Positions 52,908 to 62,364 of a stretch of 64,000 nt of DNA are shown piece after piece. The translations under genes were made by a program, and so were the position numbers. A model generated the notes under the pieces. The model was not told where the DNA came from and did no database searches. It was given only the letters and a program-made list of their open reading frames with translations. The first letter of the stretch is position 1, and each line of letters opens with the position of its first letter. Source of the DNA: Neoalteromonas arenosi (GTDB lineage Bacteria > Pseudomonadota > Gammaproteobacteria > Enterobacterales > Alteromonadaceae); NCBI RefSeq assembly GCF_030362855.1, contig NZ_JAUCBP010000007.1, positions 930,675 to 994,674 of the forward strand, given 5' to 3'.

Positions 52908-53444
52908 TTAACTCGTGGTATTTTCGGCAACTATTTTTAAGTTAGCCAACCCATCTTCAAAGTCTGGTCCAATAAACTTGTCCATAAATAAACCGAAATA
53001 ACGAAAGGTGACGCTGTCGCCCAAATCGCCGTAATCCATCCAGGTAACTTTTGTACCGTCATCGAGCGGTTCAAGGATCAACTCACCAGTAGAGCTCATA
53101 TCCATGTCGGGAAAAACCAGGTCATATACAACCCGTTTATTATGCTCAAGTTCAATGATTTCCATAGCACCATTACCTTCAGTTTCACTTAACCACTCTG
53201 ATCGCATTCCCACGGCTCGGTCAGGCCCCGAATAGGTTAATGCCATATTGGGATCGCGTTTGAACCAAACGCCCCATTGTTGCCAGCGACGCAAATCAAC
53301 CAAATGACTATAAATGTCTTCTGGCTCAGCATTAATAACCACTGAACGCTGAACGTGAAACGAACTCGGCAACATCAGACCAATCAGATATACAGCTGCA
53401 ATCAACACAGCAAAACCAATAATCAGTCGCTTTAATAAAACCAT
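52908..53444 (-). CDS. SRPBCC family protein with N-terminal membrane anchor
   Basis: A 178-residue protein with one N-terminal helix (about 5-24, LIIGFAVLIAAVYLIGLMLP) and a START-like SRPBCC domain (about 30-170). Phrases typical of polyketide cyclase/AHSA1-like members are RSVVINAEPEDIYSHLVDLR, WQQWGVWFKRDPNM and GTKVTWMDYGDLGD. It may bind a hydrophobic ligand at the membrane. It lies 35 bases upstream of the desaturase on the same strand, so a role near lipid metabolism is possible but unproven. Confidence 0.82.
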   Translation of the reverse strand: MVLLKRLIIGFAVLIAAVYLIGLMLPSSFHVQRSVVINAEPEDIYSHLVDLRRWQQWGVWFKRDPNMALTYSGPDRAVGMRSEWLSETEGNGAMEIIELEHNKRVVYDLVFPDMDMSSTGELILEPLDDGTKVTWMDYGDLGDSVTFRYFGLFMDKFIGPDFEDGLANLKIVAENTTS

Positions 53445-53584
53445 GATATGTCCCTATTTAATGCTGACTTACGATTTTATAACAAGCTGTTAACAATGTC
53501 TCCAGCAGATTCGATTATTGCACTAGCGTTTAGTGCAAAGGCGTGTAGTATTGATGGTAGGCCACAAGTATATAAGGGGATCCA

Positions 53585-54847
53585 ATGTCTGAAAGTAATG
53601 CGCGCTACATCAGTAATTTAACCAAAGATACATACGCATTAATTCTCGCAGGGGGGCGCGGGTCACGTTTGCATGAACTCACCACGTGGCGAGCTAAACC
53701 CGCACTGTATTTCGGAGGCAAATTTAGAATTATCGATTTCCCGCTGTCTAATTGTGTTAACTCAGGTATTCGTCGTATAGGCGTTATTACCCAGTACAAG
53801 TCGCATTCACTGATCCGACACTTGGTGCGAGGTTGGGGGCATTTCAAAAAGGAGCTTGGCGAGTCTGTTGAGATACTTCCTGCTTCACAACGTTTTTCTG
53901 ATAACTGGTACGAAGGTACTGCCGACGCGGTATTTCAAAATATCGATATTATTCGCGACGAGTTACCCAAGTACGTCATAATCCTCTCAGGCGACCATAT
54001 TTACCGTATGGATTATGGTGCCATGATTGCAAAACATGCGGAAAGCGGTGCACAGATGACGGTGAGTTGCATGCCGGTCGGCGTTGATGAAGCCGCTAAC
54101 GCATTCGGTGTTTTATCCGTAGACGAAAACATGCGCATTTTAGGATTTGAAGAAAAGCCCGCCAACCCTACTCCTCTGCCAAATGACTCGACAAAGTGTC
54201 TTGCCTCTATGGGTAACTATGTTTTCAATACTGAGTTCTTGTTCGCGGAGCTGAAGCGCGATGCTGAAAACAGTGGTTCAGAGCGTGACTTCGGCAAAGA
54301 TATTATTCCCAGTATCATCAAAGATCATCCAGTTTATGCATACCCATTTGCAGCCGGTGACGCCGGCGCTAATTACTGGCGCGATGTAGGTACCTTGGAT
54401 TCGTTTTGGGAAGCGAATATGGAATTAGTCTCACCAGTGCCAGCACTTAACCTTTATGACCGACGCTGGCCTATTTGGACCTATCAAGAACAATTACCAC
54501 CGGCTAAGTTTGTCTGGGAAGAGCACAACCGTCGCGGAGAAGCGATTAATTCAGTTGTGTCAGGTGGCTGTATTATTTCTGGTTCAACGTTACGTCGTAG
54601 CCTGTGTTTCTCCAATGTGCGCGTCCACTCGTACAGTCAAATTGACGAAACCGTAATATTGCCTGACGTAGAGGTAATGCGGCATTGTAAGATCCGCAAA
54701 GCCATTATCGACCGCGGTTGTGTTATCCCTGAAGGCACAGAGATAGGTTACGATCATGATAAAGACCGTGAACGAGGCTTTAGAGTGTCATCAAACGGTG
54801 TCGTTCTGGTTACTCGTGAGATGCTCGGACAGCCAGTAGGGTTTTAA
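53585..54847 (+). CDS. glgC: Glucose-1-phosphate adenylyltransferase (ADP-glucose pyrophosphorylase)
   Basis: A 420-residue GlgC, which makes ADP-glucose for glycogen synthesis. Seen: the nucleotide loop [56 protein letters not shown] (catalytic Asp), the Glu/Lys pair FEEKPANP, and a left-handed beta-helix C-terminal domain (about 310-420) involved in allostery. AAGGGG lies five bases before the ATG. No other glycogen gene (glgA, glgB, glgX, glgP) is in the window. A hairpin follows the stop. Confidence 0.97.
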   Translation: MSESNARYISNLTKDTYALILAGGRGSRLHELTTWRAKPALYFGGKFRIIDFPLSNCVNSGIRRIGVITQYKSHSLIRHLVRGWGHFKKELGESVEILPASQRFSDNWYEGTADAVFQNIDIIRDELPKYVIILSGDHIYRMDYGAMIAKHAESGAQMTVSCMPVGVDEAANAFGVLSVDENMRILGFEEKPANPTPLPNDSTKCLASMGNYVFNTEFLFAELKRDAENSGSERDFGKDIIPSIIKDHPVYAYPFAAGDAGANYWRDVGTLDSFWEANMELVSPVPALNLYDRRWPIWTYQEQLPPAKFVWEEHNRRGEAINSVVSGGCIISGSTLRRSLCFSNVRVHSYSQIDETVILPDVEVMRHCKIRKAIIDRGCVIPEGTEIGYDHDKDRERGFRVSSNGVVLVTREMLGQPVGF

Positions 54848-54859
54848 ATCTGCGTTAAC

Positions 54860-54890
54860 AGCGCGGCAAATCATGCTGATTTACCGCGCT
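54860..54890. terminator. Long hairpin between glgC and the facing hydrolase gene
   Basis: AGCGCGGCAAATCA / TGATTTACCGCGCT: fourteen-base arms with a single mismatch and a three-base loop. The hydrolase stop codon lies in the left arm. It is the strongest stem in the region, without a T-run; likely acts for both convergent genes. Confidence 0.55.
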
Positions 54891-55686
54891 GCTGCTCAAT
54901 CAATTTAGTCAGCAAACGAGCCGTGTCCACTGGGCGCTCCAGCGGGAATAAATGCCCACCGGGCGTCACAACGTGCTCAAGCTTATTTTGTCTGATAAAC
55001 GCGCGGCGCAGAAATGGTACACAAACGTCAGTCTTATCTCCTGTGACTATGGTCGCCGGGCATTGCAAATGCCCCGAGTACTTATGCAAATTATGCGGTA
55101 CCGTGCGAAAAACCTCCGCTTCGATATTAGGGTCAAAGTTAAGTACTTGCTCATCATTATGTAAGTCGATGACTGAATTTACATAGTCTGCAATACAGTC
55201 TCTATCCACATGTCTAAACAGTCCTTTACCGGCAAAATAGTCAACTAAATCAACACTTCTATGCCAGCGTCTGTTGCGGGTTTTCGCTAAACCAGCAGGA
55301 GAGAATTTGTCGATTAACGGCGTGCGTTTCAACACTGCAGCAATGTGCCGGCCGATCCCCGTTGCTAAGGGTGGATCGAGCATGATCAAACCTGCATATC
55401 GATCGGGATTACGGCAACAGGCCAAATAGGACACAACGGCGCCGAATGAATGACCAACAGCAAAAACCTTTTGGTTTCGCTCCAATTGCGCGTCAATAAA
55501 GTGATTCATCTCATCGGCTTGGTTAGGCCAGTTATTCGACACAGGAAACTTGCGCGAATGGCCAAATTTTTCAATCGCGATAACGTGGTAATTCGCGGGT
55601 AAGGCTTCAAACAGTTTGCGGTAAGTACCAGACGGGAAACCATTAGCGTGGGCAAAGTGTAGATATATCTCTGACGCAGAGCTCAT
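54871..55686 (-). CDS. Alpha/beta hydrolase
   Basis: A 271-residue cytoplasmic alpha/beta hydrolase. Seen: the oxyanion region LHFAHANGFPSGTYRKL, nucleophile Ser in VGHSFGAVVSYLA, and the catalytic His in VTPGGHLFPLERP; the acid is probably Asp in VTGDKTDVCVP. It overlaps the AraC regulator gene by four bases (ATGA), so the two are co-expressed and divergent from the alkB-like gene. An esterase or thioesterase-like role in hydrocarbon or ester use is inferred from context only. Confidence 0.85.
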   Translation of the reverse strand: MSSASEIYLHFAHANGFPSGTYRKLFEALPANYHVIAIEKFGHSRKFPVSNNWPNQADEMNHFIDAQLERNQKVFAVGHSFGAVVSYLACCRNPDRYAGLIMLDPPLATGIGRHIAAVLKRTPLIDKFSPAGLAKTRNRRWHRSVDLVDYFAGKGLFRHVDRDCIADYVNSVIDLHNDEQVLNFDPNIEAEVFRTVPHNLHKYSGHLQCPATIVTGDKTDVCVPFLRRAFIRQNKLEHVVTPGGHLFPLERPVDTARLLTKLIEQQRGKSA

Positions 55687-56738
55687 AATGTAGGATCGTT
55701 CTCTTGTTTATATTGTTGGGGCGTTATGCCGCACCATCGCTTAAATGCACGCCTAAAGTTTGCAACATCGGAGTACCCTAATCTATACGCAACACTTTTG
55801 ATTGTAGATGTGTGTTCAGCGAGATATTGCTTTGCCATTGCTAACTGCGCTTGCTCGAGGATAATTTTAAAGCTTGTCCCTTCTTTTTTTAAATAGCGAT
55901 GTAATGTCCGTGGAACAAGGTGCAATTGCTCGGCAATAGTTTGAATATCAGGCACCCGATCGTTTTGCTTTATCACCTGCATTAAAACCTTGCTCTGCCA
56001 ACTCGCATGGGCTATCGAATTCGCCAGCTCTTGCTCACAAAACATTTTGGCTTGGGTCAAGCTGGCTTGGTCAACAGTTTGCATTTGTTTATCAACCCAA
56101 TGGTTGTTTAATACAATGTGTGTCTGTGCTTGTGAGAAAGCCATATTACTCCCCATCAATTGCTGATACTTGGGCAAATAATCAGGCTGAGAATAGCGAA
56201 AACCGACGCGCTTAATGATCGGCAACGAGCGCGCTTGAATAGGTGTTTGGCCAACTCGAGACAGCGCTGTCTGAATGGTCGAAAACAAGGTGGTAACCAT
56301 AACTTCGGTCATTGCTCGCTGCACTTGTTCATTGACCAGGCTTGAGTTTATAACCACCTGAGTCTCGTCTTGATGTCTGTCTATATCTAACGAAAATAAA
56401 GGTGTACGGGTGATTAAGTAGCGCTGAAAAAAATTCAGCATTTCTTTGATTGAGCCACAATTGAGCAACGCAAACCCTAACGCACCATGATGATTAATAG
56501 ATAATTGTGCACCAATTACCAAACCTAAATGAGGCATACTAGACAAACGAATTGCACTGACAATTAAACGACAATACACATCGACATCAACCACACAGCT
56601 GCTGTCATACAAATCGCTTTCTCGCAAGTTTTCAGCACCGAGCCACTGCTCAACTGATCGCTGTCTTGAGCGCAGTACTTCCGCCACATGGTTCAGATAG
56701 TACAAAGTTACCTGTGTAACTAATTGATTGTGTTTCAC
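55683..56738 (-). CDS. AraC-family transcriptional regulator
   Basis: A 351-residue regulator with an N-terminal effector-binding domain of the arabinose-binding_2 type (about 25-210; HLGLVIGAQLSINHHGALGF) and a C-terminal double HTH (about 262-345; IQTIAEQLHLVPRTLHRYLK and YSDVANFRRAFKRWCGITPQ). This architecture is common among regulators of lipid, alkane and ester catabolism (OruR/AlkR-like). It is divergent from the AlkB-like gene with 160 bases between, its probable target. It is followed with overlap by the alpha/beta hydrolase gene. Confidence 0.92.
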   Translation of the reverse strand: MKHNQLVTQVTLYYLNHVAEVLRSRQRSVEQWLGAENLRESDLYDSSCVVDVDVYCRLIVSAIRLSSMPHLGLVIGAQLSINHHGALGFALLNCGSIKEMLNFFQRYLITRTPLFSLDIDRHQDETQVVINSSLVNEQVQRAMTEVMVTTLFSTIQTALSRVGQTPIQARSLPIIKRVGFRYSQPDYLPKYQQLMGSNMAFSQAQTHIVLNNHWVDKQMQTVDQASLTQAKMFCEQELANSIAHASWQSKVLMQVIKQNDRVPDIQTIAEQLHLVPRTLHRYLKKEGTSFKIILEQAQLAMAKQYLAEHTSTIKSVAYRLGYSDVANFRRAFKRWCGITPQQYKQENDPTL

Positions 56739-56822
56739 TCTTGCTCTCTTGGTAAACCAGCGTCGCCAGTATGCCCCACTCTATACGCAGTTTTGTTTCA
56801 CTGTCAATAAATGACCCCCTTG

Positions 56823-56849
56823 TGTCATTAATTGCTCTCGTGCATGACA
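56823..56849. promoter_or_regulatory. Inverted repeat in the araC/alkB gap
   Basis: TGTCAT and ATGACA separated by 15 bases, about 50-75 bases before the AlkB-like ATG. It could be an operator for the adjacent AraC-type protein, but such proteins usually bind direct repeats. Confidence 0.25.
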
Positions 56850-56898
56850 GCTCACGATTTAACCTAAAGTGGTTTAAAACTAGACAGAATGGATAACG

Positions 56899-58062
56899 AT
56901 GCTATTTCACCACCTCAAGTTTTACAGTGTTTACGTTATTGGCATTGCTTGTGCACTGAGCATAATGGCCGGAAGCAGTGTAATTGCTTATGGCTTCTTA
57001 ATATTTCTTGGCTTTTTCATTATTGGTGATGTGTTGTTTGGCGACGACCATTCCACACCTGAATATCGCTATCCTGGATTATTGACATTTGCTCTCTGGT
57101 TGGCGATGCCCATGAGCCTAATACTTATGCTCAGCGGATTATGGCTAGTCTCGCCCTCTAACAATTGGCCAGGTATAGCTACCATGAGCCTTTGGTTAGG
57201 CATCGATTTAGTCGCACAAAAACAACAAACAACCGCAGTTCAACTTGCCGTCGCTGCGGTATTCTGTGGTTATATTTTAAGTTCAATTGGTACCATCAGT
57301 GCACATGAGCTCGTCCATCGCGTTGGCGACAAATTCAGCGTAACGATTGGCCGTTGGATCATGGCGATGAGCTTTGACGCAAACTTTTCCATCGAGCATG
57401 TATACGGGCACCACCGCTATGTAGCAACGGAGCAAGATCCCGCAACAGCTCCCCGAGGCCGCAACGTCTACACCCATATTGTGATCTCAACTATTCGCGG
57501 CAACGTGAGCGCTTGGCACCTCGAAAAGCAGCGTTTAGCGCGCAAACACCAAGCCGTTATGAGCTGGCATAACCGTTGTCTGCGCGGCTATGCAATGTCT
57601 GTCGTGTGGTTACTTCTGGCTTATGCTATTGCCGGTGCCGCAGGCGTATTGTTCTTTGTTGCTGCAGGTTTGGTGTGCAAGGCAATGCTCGAAATCGTCA
57701 ATTACATGGAACACTACGGCTTAGTGAGAGATCCGAAACAGCGTGTGATGCCCAAACACTCGTGGAATACCAATAAGCGTTTAAGTTGCTGGGCAATGTT
57801 TAACCTAACTCGTCACTCTCATCATCACGCGCAAGGCGCTGTGCGCTTTGAGAAGTTAAAACCCATGCCCGAAGCGCCAGAAATGGTTACCGGTTACATG
57901 GCATGTGTACTGCTCACATTGGTTCCACCGTTGTGGTATCGAGTTATGCAATCCAAGCTTGAACACTGGGATACGCATTATGCCAATCAACAAGAGCTCG
58001 ATATTATTAACCGCCAAAACAATGAATCGCATAGCTTAAATACACCAGCACGCAGCCTCTAA
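56899..58062 (+). CDS. AlkB-type alkane 1-monooxygenase (membrane di-iron)
   Basis: A 387-residue integral membrane oxygenase. All histidine motifs of the AlkB family are present: HELVHR, EHVYGHHRYVATEQDPATAP, NYMEHYGLVR and LTRHSHHHAQGA. About six hydrophobic helices lie before and between them. Members hydroxylate the terminal carbon of alkanes or related chains, taking electrons from rubredoxin. The usual HELxHK ends in Arg here, and no rubredoxin or rubredoxin reductase gene is adjacent, so it may use shared electron carriers or have another substrate. Its end overlaps the facing MFS gene by four bases. Confidence 0.88.
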   Translation: MLFHHLKFYSVYVIGIACALSIMAGSSVIAYGFLIFLGFFIIGDVLFGDDHSTPEYRYPGLLTFALWLAMPMSLILMLSGLWLVSPSNNWPGIATMSLWLGIDLVAQKQQTTAVQLAVAAVFCGYILSSIGTISAHELVHRVGDKFSVTIGRWIMAMSFDANFSIEHVYGHHRYVATEQDPATAPRGRNVYTHIVISTIRGNVSAWHLEKQRLARKHQAVMSWHNRCLRGYAMSVVWLLLAYAIAGAAGVLFFVAAGLVCKAMLEIVNYMEHYGLVRDPKQRVMPKHSWNTNKRLSCWAMFNLTRHSHHHAQGAVRFEKLKPMPEAPEMVTGYMACVLLTLVPPLWYRVMQSKLEHWDTHYANQQELDIINRQNNESHSLNTPARSL

Positions 58063-59372
58063 TGGCCGCGTGCTGTCGCCACTTTAAGATCGCCGCGGAT
58101 GCGCGTTGAAGTCCAGAAAAAGACCGCAATCGACAGCACATACATCACAACTAAGTATTCAAGTGCCGTCGTCAGGGCTTTAGTTTCTCCATATTCGGCA
58201 ACCATTGACTGGCTGAATATGCCCACTAGTGTGGGCCCACCGCCCAGGGCAATAATGTTCAAAACGAAGAAAAACAATGCGGTAGACATAGCGCGAACGT
58301 TAACTGGCGCCAAAGTTTGAGCCATTGCAAAAGAAGGTCCTAAATAAGAGCCACTGGTAAATAGAAATAACGTGATCAGTGCTAATGACATATTGACACT
58401 TTCTACCTGTAACGTGAAGTAAAACGCAGGAACACCAATAATTAGCGCTAAAGCCGGTAATAACGCATAAGCTCTTTGGTCATGCTTACCCCACTTATCT
58501 GCTAACACGCCTCCTAACCACACGCCAAGTGCATAGGCTGTACCGTTGATAATGCCAAATGCAATCAACAGATCGCGAATTGGATAATCAGGGTGAACGC
58601 GTACATAGAAATCAATCATCCAGGTCGATATGGCATAATTTCCAAATGACGCAAACGAAATGCCTAAACACATGCCCCACCAGGTTGGGATCTTTAACAA
58701 TACTTTAATTGACTCACCCACTGATGGTTTGGTGCCCGACTCTGCAACTACCACCTTAGGTCTTTGTGGCTCTTTAACCGTTAACTTCATTAACATTGCC
58801 AACGCGATACCAGGTAATCCGACGCTGATCATAACAATCCGCCAATCGGCACTACCACCAGTTAAGAAGAAAGCCGAGGCAAAAAACGCCGCCATGATGC
58901 CAAACGGTATGCCCAATGAATATACCGCTAGCGCCCCTGCGCGTTTTTCTTTAGGGAATAAGTCACTGATAATACTGTGTGAGGGAGGGCTTCCTCCGGC
59001 CTCACCAATACCAACACCTATTCGGGCGAGTGCTAACTGAGTGTAATTCATCGCTAATCCACTTAACGCAGTGAAGCCAGACCACATGGTAAGAGACACA
59101 GCGATAATATTGACGCGGTTGTATTTGTCTGCCAACCACGCGATCGGAATCCCTACTATGGTGTAGAGCAACGCAAAATATATCCCCTTTAAGTAGCCTA
59201 ACTGAGCATCGTCTAAGCCGAGATCGGCTTTAATAAATGGGCTTAAAATCCCGAGTATTTGTCGGTCGATAAAATTAAAAGCGTAAACCAAGGTCAAAAT
59301 TAGTAAAACATAATTTCTGTAACCTTGTGAAACTTGCTGAGGTGCCGCTGTTGAACTCGCTGATGTTGTCAT
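58059..59372 (-). CDS. MFS transporter, spinster-like
   Basis: A 437-residue transporter with 12 predicted helices. The N-terminal YAFNFIDRQILGILSPFIKA, the loop 2-3 motif AWLADKYNRVNII and helix 4-5 region GIGEAGGSPPSHSIISDLFP are typical of the spinster-like MFS branch, often found beside aromatic, steroid or hydrocarbon catabolic genes. It converges on the AlkB-like gene with a four-base overlap of coding ends. Substrate unknown. Confidence 0.88.
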   Translation of the reverse strand: MTTSASSTAAPQQVSQGYRNYVLLILTLVYAFNFIDRQILGILSPFIKADLGLDDAQLGYLKGIYFALLYTIVGIPIAWLADKYNRVNIIAVSLTMWSGFTALSGLAMNYTQLALARIGVGIGEAGGSPPSHSIISDLFPKEKRAGALAVYSLGIPFGIMAAFFASAFFLTGGSADWRIVMISVGLPGIALAMLMKLTVKEPQRPKVVVAESGTKPSVGESIKVLLKIPTWWGMCLGISFASFGNYAISTWMIDFYVRVHPDYPIRDLLIAFGIINGTAYALGVWLGGVLADKWGKHDQRAYALLPALALIIGVPAFYFTLQVESVNMSLALITLFLFTSGSYLGPSFAMAQTLAPVNVRAMSTALFFFVLNIIALGGGPTLVGIFSQSMVAEYGETKALTTALEYLVVMYVLSIAVFFWTSTRIRGDLKVATARGH

Positions 59373-59528
59373 AAGTTGGTTCTTTTTATTGGCTTATTCC
59401 CATACTACGGAAAGCCAGCAAAATTGAACAACTAAATGTTAATTATTTGTGATCATAAGTAAAACCGTTTGCACTTCTATTGCGTATCAAGCATGATACG
59501 CGCAACTCATCCGACCAGAGGCCAGCAC

Positions 59529-60344
59529 ATGCATATCGATGAACTTATTCAGTTAATTTCCGACAACCAAGTGTTGACTGAAGACCAAAATACCGTCGAA
59601 CTATCGATTGGTGATGACTGGGCCCAAGGACGCACGTTATTTGGCGGTGTTTCAGCAGGTTTAACCTACTTGGTCTGCAAACCATTAGTTGAAAGCGATC
59701 GAGTGCTACGCTCTTTTACAACTAACTTCGTTGGACCATTAATGTTCGACAAAGCCTTTACTATCACAGCTAAGGTATTGCGAAGTGGTAAAAACGTCGC
59801 TCAAATTCAAGCTGAGATCCGTCAAGACGATAAGTATTGTTTAGTCGCACAAGCCTGTTTCGGTGTTGGCAGGCCCTCTAAAATCAGTGTTGAGAACACA
59901 GACACACATGATTTAGAGCCACCGAAGAAAGCCAAGTTTATCCCCCAAATCCCCAAGGTTACACCGCGATTTTTGCGTCATTTTGACCTCGCAATAAATG
60001 CTGGCGGTGTGCCGTTTATGAATGGTAAAGATGCCCACTATCACGGTTGGATGCGCTTTAAAAAGCCGCCTACAGAGATATCTGATGTCCATCTAATTAC
60101 GTTGATAGATGCGTGGCCGCCAACGTTACTACAGAAGCTAAAATGGCCCGCACCCGCAAGCACCGTCAGCTGGAACTTAGAATTTATTCATCCACATAAG
60201 CCAGTTGCGGCGGATGATTGGTTTGCTTATAAAGCTGAAACGCGCCAAGCGGCAGAAGGTTACGGACACACAGAAGCGAATATATGGGATGCGGCAGGTG
60301 AACTAGTCGCCATTAGTCGCCAAACAGTGGCAATATTCGACTAA
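59529..60344 (+). CDS. Acyl-CoA thioesterase, TesB-like double hotdog
   Basis: A 271-residue protein with two hotdog units (4HBT_3 / TesB-like). The first unit has GRTLFGGVSAGLTYLV and LRSFTTNFVGPLMF; the second contains VHLITLIDAWPPTLLQ (catalytic Asp) and STVSWNLEFIHP. It hydrolyses acyl-CoA, perhaps medium- or long-chain. The frame is open to 59469, but the ATG at 59529 has GAGG seven bases upstream and gives the standard N-terminus. It is divergent from the spinster-like MFS gene. Confidence 0.87.
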   Translation: MHIDELIQLISDNQVLTEDQNTVELSIGDDWAQGRTLFGGVSAGLTYLVCKPLVESDRVLRSFTTNFVGPLMFDKAFTITAKVLRSGKNVAQIQAEIRQDDKYCLVAQACFGVGRPSKISVENTDTHDLEPPKKAKFIPQIPKVTPRFLRHFDLAINAGGVPFMNGKDAHYHGWMRFKKPPTEISDVHLITLIDAWPPTLLQKLKWPAPASTVSWNLEFIHPHKPVAADDWFAYKAETRQAAEGYGHTEANIWDAAGELVAISRQTVAIFD

Positions 60345-60354
60345 CGAGATAGCC

Positions 60355-61200
60355 CTAGTACACCATAAAAGCACTTGGGTTAAACATTGAAATAACATTA
60401 ATACACTGTAAGTTGGTGGTATCTAATGCAACTTCAATGTCATCTTCGTCTAGTTTTAAACACTCATTTAAAAACGGCTGCAAATTCGCGTAGGGTTCGT
60501 ATACGTCTTGGTTGACGTTATCAAGTGCGAGGACGTACGCGAGCTGCATTATTTGCACGTCGGTATCGTCTGCCGGGAAAAGCTTGTGATGTACACGACT
60601 CACCAAATCATTGAGAGTATCGGGCAAGCCCCACGCAGTCATAATCTCTGAGGATAACTCCGCAAACGTAAAACCACATAACGTCTGCTGCATCACGCGC
60701 GGCGTGGTATTTTTGTTAATCGCGGCACACTGAGATGCCATTTCCGGATGAATTTGCACCATCGCCAACTCACCGATGTTATGTAGCAATCCTGCAACAA
60801 ACAGGCGTTCAGGCTGACGTAACCTTTTTGCTTCAGCGATATGTTTGCCCAATAGCGCACAGCTGAGACTCTGCTCCCAAAATTTATCTAAATCGACAAT
60901 ATTGGCATTTACAGAAGCAAAGGTTTTCGCCACACCATACGAAACGGCTAAGTCATACAGGCTTTTGGTGCCAATGATCTGAATCGCTTTTGATATAGTG
61001 TCGATGCGATTGGGAAACTTGTACATCGCACTATTGGCAAGCTTTAGAAGCTGTGCTGCGAGCGTCGGATCAAAGGTGATCAAACGCGCAATGTCATCAA
61101 CGGTAGACTGTTCGTCATCTATAACTGCGCGAAGACTGGTTACCGTATCAGGTAACACAAACAACTCTGCCGCCTCACTTGCATATTCTACAACGTTCAT
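60355..61200 (-). CDS. HDOD domain protein
   Basis: A 281-residue protein consisting mainly of an HDOD domain, a relative of HD phosphohydrolases without the full metal site. Seen: ITFDPTLAAQLLKLANSAMY, SYGVAKTFASVN, and FVAGLLHNIGELAMVQIHPE, with only part of the HD motif. HDOD proteins usually act as signalling adaptors in motility or c-di-GMP networks. It overlaps the upstream ketopantoate-reductase-like gene by four bases (ATGA), though no functional link is obvious. Confidence 0.9.
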   Translation of the reverse strand: MNVVEYASEAAELFVLPDTVTSLRAVIDDEQSTVDDIARLITFDPTLAAQLLKLANSAMYKFPNRIDTISKAIQIIGTKSLYDLAVSYGVAKTFASVNANIVDLDKFWEQSLSCALLGKHIAEAKRLRQPERLFVAGLLHNIGELAMVQIHPEMASQCAAINKNTTPRVMQQTLCGFTFAELSSEIMTAWGLPDTLNDLVSRVHHKLFPADDTDVQIMQLAYVLALDNVNQDVYEPYANLQPFLNECLKLDEDDIEVALDTTNLQCINVISMFNPSAFMVY

Positions 61201-62288
61201 ACATTACCCTTAACGTCTGGCCTGAACGACTTTATCAAATTTGTTAGCTCATCCGCCGAATACGTGGGCCTATTCTCGGGATGCTGCTCTACGGCCTTAA
61301 CGGTACTCACAATAGCTTGATTCACCGGACAAGCAACACCTAGCTGTTGACCGTATTCAACCACCTTTTGATTGAGAAAATCAATCTCTGTTGTCCGCCC
61401 CAGTTCTAAATCCCACCACATAGAGGTTTTTACATGCGGATCAATCTGTAACATTTGATTGGCAACGCGTTTAAACAATACATTGGGTAATCGCAATACC
61501 CATGGAATTACCCGTGGCCCTACCGCTGCGACGTTGGGTAGTACAATCCCTGCCTGTCGAGTCACTGTTAGCAATTCTGACATCATCGCTGCAATGATCA
61601 GCCGATAGCCTCTATCTTCAAGCATAGCCTTGACTGGAATATTCGCCAATGCATTCACACTATTGCCTAAGTTCAATTGTAATTTAGCCCACTGCAATGC
61701 AGTCATTTCCTCAGTGAACGCCAATGGCAAAATGCTTGTGTCGCTACCATTATTGATACTGGGTTCAGTTAACAAACGTCGAAATACTCGATCATGAGCA
61801 CTCGTTTCTATCGTCAGTGTCCCCTCTGAGCCACGGTGAAAATGCCCATTCCCTTGCTCAACAACATTAAACGGAACCATCACTCGTAAAACCAAGTTGT
61901 TAGGGAAAGCTCGTTTCACTGTCATATGAGAGTCAAGCCCATTTTGACAACAGATGATGACAGTATGAGGTCTAACTATTTTGCACAAGTCCTTACTGGC
62001 ATTTTCCACAGCTGTACATTTCACCGTGAGCCATACGTAATCAATCGGTTCTTCGTCAGTTAACCCAGCCAATTGTGTGATCACGCTTGGCTTTGCGTTT
62101 GCGATTTCATTTTGATTAAAGTCAGTTATACGCACGCCATTAGTTAGCTTCTCAGCCCAGCTCGGCCTTGCATACCAAACGACCTTAGCCATGCCGATAT
62201 TATCGGATGACTGTGCAATTTGGTTCATAACGGTACCCAAGTAACTACCAATTAGCCCGGTACCAAAGATAAGATGTTTATTCATCAA
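61197..62288 (-). CDS. Ketopantoate reductase (PanE/ApbA) family protein
   Basis: A 363-residue NAD(P)-dependent 6-phosphogluconate-dehydrogenase-like reductase. The N-terminal Rossmann motif is FGTGLIGSYLGTV, and CQNGLDSHMTV is the typical NGxx block. The C-terminal helical domain has LQWAKLQLNLGNSVNALANI (catalytic Lys) and SMWWDLELGRTTEIDFLNQ (the ExD/N block). It is longer than E. coli PanE (303) and may be one of the paralogues with another 2-oxoacid substrate. It forms a two-gene unit with the HDOD gene. Confidence 0.87.
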   Translation of the reverse strand: MMNKHLIFGTGLIGSYLGTVMNQIAQSSDNIGMAKVVWYARPSWAEKLTNGVRITDFNQNEIANAKPSVITQLAGLTDEEPIDYVWLTVKCTAVENASKDLCKIVRPHTVIICCQNGLDSHMTVKRAFPNNLVLRVMVPFNVVEQGNGHFHRGSEGTLTIETSAHDRVFRRLLTEPSINNGSDTSILPLAFTEEMTALQWAKLQLNLGNSVNALANIPVKAMLEDRGYRLIIAAMMSELLTVTRQAGIVLPNVAAVGPRVIPWVLRLPNVLFKRVANQMLQIDPHVKTSMWWDLELGRTTEIDFLNQKVVEYGQQLGVACPVNQAIVSTVKAVEQHPENRPTYSADELTNLIKSFRPDVKGNV

Positions 62289-62364
62289 TGGATTATATTT
62301 GTCTTACTTGCTGATATCATACGCTAATCATTCCTTTAAAGTCTTATGAATAAGCGCCAAAACT

